Source: Paracoccaceae bacterium
Lineage (GTDB): Bacteria; Pseudomonadota; Alphaproteobacteria; Rhodobacterales; Rhodobacteraceae
Assembly (NCBI GenBank): GCA_002401945.1
Contig: NVUP01000020.1
Location: 31,458-37,177, forward strand
Direction: 5' to 3'
Length of the DNA stretch: 5,720 nt
The translations under genes and the position numbers were made by a program. The notes beneath the pieces are model-generated. The model had not been told where the DNA came from. It searched no databases and saw nothing but the letters and a program-made list of their open reading frames with translations. Positions 4,663-5,720 of this stretch are shown here, in pieces; within the stretch, counting starts at the first letter, position 1, and each line of letters opens with the position of its first letter.

Positions 4663-5720
4663 TTAACCGTCGGGAGTACTTACGATGCCGCCGCCCACAC
4701 AAGCGCTGACCCCGGTGGTGCCGGGGGCCGAAGTGGCCATACCGCGTGCCACCCGCACCGCCAGAAAAGCAAAGGCCTGTGCCTCCAGCATATCGCCATC
4801 CAGTCCGACCTCTTCGACCGGCTTCACCGGGCAATCCAGCGACACCGAGAGCATCTGCATCAGCACCGGGTTGTGACGACCGCCACCAGTGACCAGCACT
4901 GCCGAGGGCTGTTCAGGGAAATGCTGCATGCCCTGCGCCACACTTGCGGCGCACATAGCCGTCAATGTCGCCGCCGCATCGGCATCGCTCAGCTCTCCCA
5001 CCAATGTGATCATTTCGGCAAAATCATTGCGGTCCAGCGATTTGGGAGGAAGTCTTGAGAAATAGGGTTCGGCCAGGAACAACTCCAATGCGCCGGTTTC
5101 CACGGTGCCGCTCTGGGCAATCTTGCCACCCTGATCCATCTGCAGCCCCAACCGGGCCTGCATCAGATCGTTCAGTGGTGCATTGGCGGGGCCAGTGTCA
5201 AAGGCCAGCAATGCGCCCTCTTCCTCGGGGGTGTCAAAGCGCGGATCCACATAAGTGATATTGCCAACGCCGCCGAGATTGAGAAAGCACACCGAGCGGC
5301 GCATATTTAGATATTTGGCGCAAGCAAAGTGAAAAAACGGTGCCAAAGGTGCGCCCTCGCCGCCCATCGCCACGTCATCAGAGCGAAAATCCCAGACCAC
5401 CGGTTTGCCAAGGCTCTCTGCCAGGGCGGCGCCATCCCCGACCTGAAAGGTGCCTTGAAGGCGCGGCGCATGGGCCAGGGTCTGACCATGAAACCCGGCG
5501 ACATCATACTGCGAAAATCCCGACAGCAGTTCTGCATGAGCGGCATCCACCACCTTGGCCGCTGCCTCAGCCGCCTCTCCGCCCCAGCAGCCCAGCCCTG
5601 CACGCAGAACCTCGCGTTCGTCTTTGGAATACTCACGATAAGCCGCCGCTCCAAACGCATGGATCACCCTGCCATCCGTTTCAACAACGGCCGCATCCAC
5701 GCCATCCAACGAGGTGCCGC
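4663..5720 (-). CDS. anmK: Anhydro-N-acetylmuramic acid kinase AnmK (5' end beyond the window)
   Basis: Cytoplasmic kinase of peptidoglycan recycling. It hydrolyses the 1,6-anhydro ring of anhydro-MurNAc and phosphorylates it to MurNAc-6-phosphate, using ATP. The visible 351 residues start at [10 protein letters not shown], the ATP-binding signature near the N-terminus of the family, so only about 10-15 residues are missing. Further marks are FHGQT (about fragment residues 76-80), [12 protein letters not shown] (146-157), [12 protein letters not shown] (173-184, whose Asp174 is the likely catalytic base), TGGGRHNP (277-284) and [14 protein letters not shown] (307-320), which leads into the usual TTGV..GGG C-terminus. 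No internal stop or frameshift is seen. TTG at 5707-5709 encodes Leu inside the GTSLDG motif and is not a start. Its promoter lies outside the window. Without MurQ or AmpG genes here, the rest of the recycling pathway cannot be judged. Confidence 0.95.
   Translation of the reverse strand, partial: GTSLDGVDAAVVETDGRVIHAFGAAAYREYSKDEREVLRAGLGCWGGEAAEAAAKVVDAAHAELLSGFSQYDVAGFHGQTLAHAPRLQGTFQVGDGAALAESLGKPVVWDFRSDDVAMGGEGAPLAPFFHFACAKYLNMRRSVCFLNLGGVGNITYVDPRFDTPEEEGALLAFDTGPANAPLNDLMQARLGLQMDQGGKIAQSGTVETGALELFLAEPYFSRLPPKSLDRNDFAEMITLVGELSDADAAATLTAMCAASVAQGMQHFPEQPSAVLVTGGGRHNPVLMQMLSVSLDCPVKPVEEVGLDGDMLEAQAFAFLAVRVARGMATSAPGTTGVSACVGGGIVSTPDG

Noticed and set aside
1..5720. A previously undescribed multi-gene defence or mobile system
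   Set aside because: All six genes belong to recognised chromosomal families. No transposase, integrase, toxin-antitoxin pair, direct-repeat array or att-like boundary is visible.

Overview
The window looks like ordinary chromosome from an alphaproteobacterium, most likely the Rhodobacterales/Roseobacter group. The evidence is moderately high GC, the alphaproteobacterial form of Fur at the left edge, the sequence character of the SelO, cupin and AnmK proteins, and a GC-rich palindromic intergenic element of a kind I associate with that order. The assignment rests on recognition from memory, not on a search. There are six protein genes, two of them cut by the window ends. I see no tRNA, rRNA, CRISPR, insertion sequence, phage gene or defence system.

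Left part (1-1903): the start of a Fur-family regulator gene leaves the window on the minus strand. A 365-bp non-coding stretch (189-553) separates it from a divergent DEAD-box RNA helicase of RhlE type (554-1852, plus strand). This stretch holds overlapping promoter-like elements for both genes, a perfect DnaA-box match, a short direct repeat, and then about 240 bp of hairpin-rich sequence that probably forms a structured 5' leader of the helicase mRNA. The helicase starts at TTG and ends in a Gly/Arg-rich tail. A strong intrinsic terminator (1867-1902) follows it.

Middle part (1903-4174, minus strand): an endonuclease/exonuclease/phosphatase (EEP) superfamily protein lies downstream of selO, which encodes a SelO/YdiU protein adenylyltransferase. 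The 154-bp gap between them carries nested inverted repeats just after selO and a triple GTACC motif just before the EEP gene.

Right part (4175-5720): a DUF985/Cupin_5 protein (plus strand) is head-to-head with selO across 57 bp. It is tail-to-tail with anmK (anhydro-N-acetylmuramic acid kinase, minus strand, 5' end outside the window) across 11 bp.

The genes do not form one pathway. They are housekeeping or stress-related functions: metal-responsive regulation, RNA remodelling, phosphoesterase chemistry, protein AMPylation and cell-wall recycling. I did not find a convincing undescribed multi-gene system. The best leads are non-coding: the helicase leader with its DnaA box, and the palindromic element downstream of selO.
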